Assembly: GCA_015067825.1 (NCBI GenBank)
Contig: SVLQ01000014.1
Location: 28,882 to 92,881 of the forward strand
Direction: 5' to 3'
DNA length: 64,000 bases
From: Oscillospiraceae bacterium
Lineage (GTDB): Bacteria > Bacillota > Clostridia > Oscillospirales > QAMX01
The first letter of the stretch is position 1; every line of letters begins with the position of its first letter. The notes beneath the pieces were generated by a model. The model did not search any database. It was not told the origin of the DNA and saw only the letters and a program-made list of their open reading frames with translations. A program made the translations under genes and the position numbers. Below are positions 62,628 to 64,000 of this stretch, piece after piece.

Positions 62628-63707
62628 TTGCCGGACAATCTCGATCTCAGCTACGAACATATCATATCCCGCGATTCCGGACACCACACACTCCGCCGAG
62701 CCGTCACATGGCTCTCGCTTGCGGTCATTTTGGTGGTTTTCTGGAGCTTGAAGCTCACCGGCATCGGTGTTGCCGGCGAAGCGTTCTGCGGGTTTGACGA
62801 ACACACGCACACCGAACAATGCACAGATGCAGACAACCCCTGTCTGCTGGACGAGCACACCCACACCGAAAGCTGCTACAGCAACCTGCTGGCCGACCTG
62901 GAAACCAGCGACGATTGGGAGCTGACGCTCGCCGATATCGCCCGCGGCCCGACGATCCGGGAAAACTTGGTTTTGGTGGCCCGCTCACAGCTCGGCTACA
63001 CGGAAAGTGTGCAAAACTTTCAGGTCGATGCTTCAGGCGTTCGCCGGGGCATCACGCGTTACGGCCAGTGGTACGGCAACCCCTACGGCGACTGGTCGGC
63101 GATGTTTGCCGCTTTCTGTCTGCACTACGCCGGGGCAGATACCCCGATTAACGCCGGCCCCGAGGCCATGCGCTGGGAATGGGAAGATGCCGGGCTTTAC
63201 GTTATAGCCGCCGATGCCGCACCCGTAATCGGCAATCTCCTCTTCCTCGATCAAAACGGGGATGCCGCCGCCGATGCCGTTGCGATCATCGCAGCACTTG
63301 ACGAGAGTGGGATCGCCGTTATCGAAGGCGATCTGGATAATGCCGTCGCCGAAACGAGCTATGCTGCCGACGACCCCGCCATTTTAGGCTACGGCGTGGT
63401 GCCGACCGGTGAATCACCGGTGGTCATGGCAGCGACGGATCCCATCGCACAGCGCGTCAACTACAGCCAATCGCTCTTCACCGATGAAAACCTGTTTGTC
63501 GTCTACACTGCCGGTGTGAACGGCAGCTACGCATTTGACGGAAACGGCAATGCCGTTCCGATTACGCTGGGCACTCGCGGGCGGGGTGCTTCACACCGAC
63601 AAATCGGGCGGTTGAATGTAATAAAAACTGAAAAAACAAGATTTCAGCGTTCAACCTCGCAAGAGCGCAAAGAAAAGGTCGCATTTCTCAACGATTTGCG
63701 ACCTTAA
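62628..63707 (+). CDS. Surface protein with degenerate CHAP-like domain, probably truncated
   Basis: A 359-aa protein with a TTG start seven bases after AGGAGG (a GTG six bases earlier is too close to the RBS). One membrane segment (about 26-46), then two HTHTEQC/HTHTESC motifs. About 100-260 resemble the CHAP/NlpC-type domain of clostridial surface proteins, but GDWSAMF has Ser where the catalytic Cys is expected, and the usual His of the DHVGIV segment is replaced (ADAVAIIAAL). The end (from about residue 315) is basic and unlike a normal C-terminus, where collagen-binding-type repeats usually follow. It seems to have lost them. Confidence 0.72.
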   Translation: MPDNLDLSYEHIISRDSGHHTLRRAVTWLSLAVILVVFWSLKLTGIGVAGEAFCGFDEHTHTEQCTDADNPCLLDEHTHTESCYSNLLADLETSDDWELTLADIARGPTIRENLVLVARSQLGYTESVQNFQVDASGVRRGITRYGQWYGNPYGDWSAMFAAFCLHYAGADTPINAGPEAMRWEWEDAGLYVIAADAAPVIGNLLFLDQNGDAAADAVAIIAALDESGIAVIEGDLDNAVAETSYAADDPAILGYGVVPTGESPVVMAATDPIAQRVNYSQSLFTDENLFVVYTAGVNGSYAFDGNGNAVPITLGTRGRGASHRQIGRLNVIKTEKTRFQRSTSQERKEKVAFLNDLRP

Positions 63708-63718
63708 ACTTTTTAATT
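63675..63718. terminator. Terminator-like stem at end of surface gene
   Basis: AAGGTCGCA pairs with TGCGACCTT across about 13 bases; AAACTTTTTAATT follows. The stem overlaps the stop codon of the gene ending at 63707. Confidence 0.6.
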
Positions 63719-63722
63719 CAAT

Positions 63723-64000
63723 TTAGTATTCTTCCTCCGAGTAAAACTCCTGCATATCATCAAGGCGCAGACAAGAAAGTCTACCTTTATAATATATAGG
63801 CTCATACGGCTGCTTTTCGGGGAACCCTGCCCCACAATCGATACCGATCATATTGTTGCCATACCAAATCTTCAGCGGGTTATCCTCTTGATACTTTATA
63901 GTAGGCGTGTGTCCGCAGATACGGATATGATCTGTAGGTGTCGGCTCATTCGGTCTCCAACGTTTCCAAACGGCAAATTCCGTTTCGTTTTCATAGTAAC
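63723..64000 (-). CDS. Metallophosphoesterase, C-terminal part
   Basis: The minus-strand frame is open to the window edge and stops at 63723, so the start lies outside. About 92 residues are visible: DHIRICGHTPTIKYQ holds the GH metal-binding motif of calcineurin-like phosphoesterases, and MIGIDCGAGFPEK followed by GRLSCLRLDDMQEFYS is the usual end of serine/threonine phosphatase-like members. The first metal motifs are outside the window. Confidence 0.85.
   Translation of the reverse strand, partial: YYENETEFAVWKRWRPNEPTPTDHIRICGHTPTIKYQEDNPLKIWYGNNMIGIDCGAGFPEKQPYEPIYYKGRLSCLRLDDMQEFYSEEEY

Overview
The window looks like chromosomal DNA of an anaerobic, low-abundance-type Clostridia (probably Oscillospirales/Ruminococcaceae-like). 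The evidence is SLH-anchored surface proteins, YtrA-type GntR regulation of ABC transporters, a T-box leader, a C_GCAxxG_C_C protein, a flavodiiron protein with fused rubredoxin, PaaK plus tandem-ACT, an initiator tRNA with encoded CCA, and consensus sigma-A promoters with 17-bp spacers. Most of the host DNA is GC-rich. The segment between about 46.5 and 60.9 kb is visibly richer in AT and carries mobile-element genes.

Layout. 1-5.1 kb: surface proteins (the end of one SLH protein, a close paralogue, an Ig-like stalk protein) and two zinc-ribbon genes. 5.2-10.7 kb, plus strand: uxaE, an aldo/keto reductase, pepF, an HD hydrolase and a C_GCAxxG_C_C protein. 10.7-14.5 kb, minus strand: a GH43 enzyme, peptidase E, a large lipoprotein and a P-loop kinase. 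14.5-22.9 kb, minus strand: one compact operon aroF-tyrA-aroB-aroA-aroC-pheA-aroE/aroK-aroQ, holding the whole route from DAHP synthase to prephenate dehydratase and dehydrogenase. Its leader encodes a 39-aa peptide with a run of nine Phe/Tyr codons followed by an intrinsic terminator, so it reads as a leader-peptide attenuator. 23-28.3 kb, minus strand: a YtrA-type regulator, an ABC transporter and two lipoproteins behind a palindromic operator. 28.3-30.6 kb, minus strand: paaK and a tandem ACT protein under a T-box whose specifier reads as UUC (Phe). 30.7-38 kb: a P-type ATPase, a hydrolase, a Gfo/Idh/MocA oxidoreductase with a TIM-barrel isomerase, and a flavodiiron protein. 38.2-46 kb, minus strand: a 2,594-aa SLH surface protein with near-identical internal repeats.

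46.4-61.3 kb: an initiator tRNA whose 3' half plus about 290 bp of downstream DNA is repeated 14,516 bp away. The repeats bound an island with an excisionase-like gene, a remnant of a DNA alkylation repair gene, a nine-gene ABC/lipoprotein cluster, an IS200-type insertion, an XRE regulator, an integrase that seems to have lost its N-terminus, and a small operon with a DUF3990 (ADP-ribosyltransferase-like) protein. The ABC cluster has the same promoter-operator design as the 28-kb locus, but its own YtrA regulator is reduced to a 40-codon remnant. The intact chromosomal regulator may therefore control both loci.

61.5-64 kb: a coiled-coil protein, signal peptidase I, a surface protein with a degenerate CHAP-like domain, and the 3' end of a metallophosphoesterase on the minus strand.

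Family names come from recognising motifs in the sequence; no database search was run.
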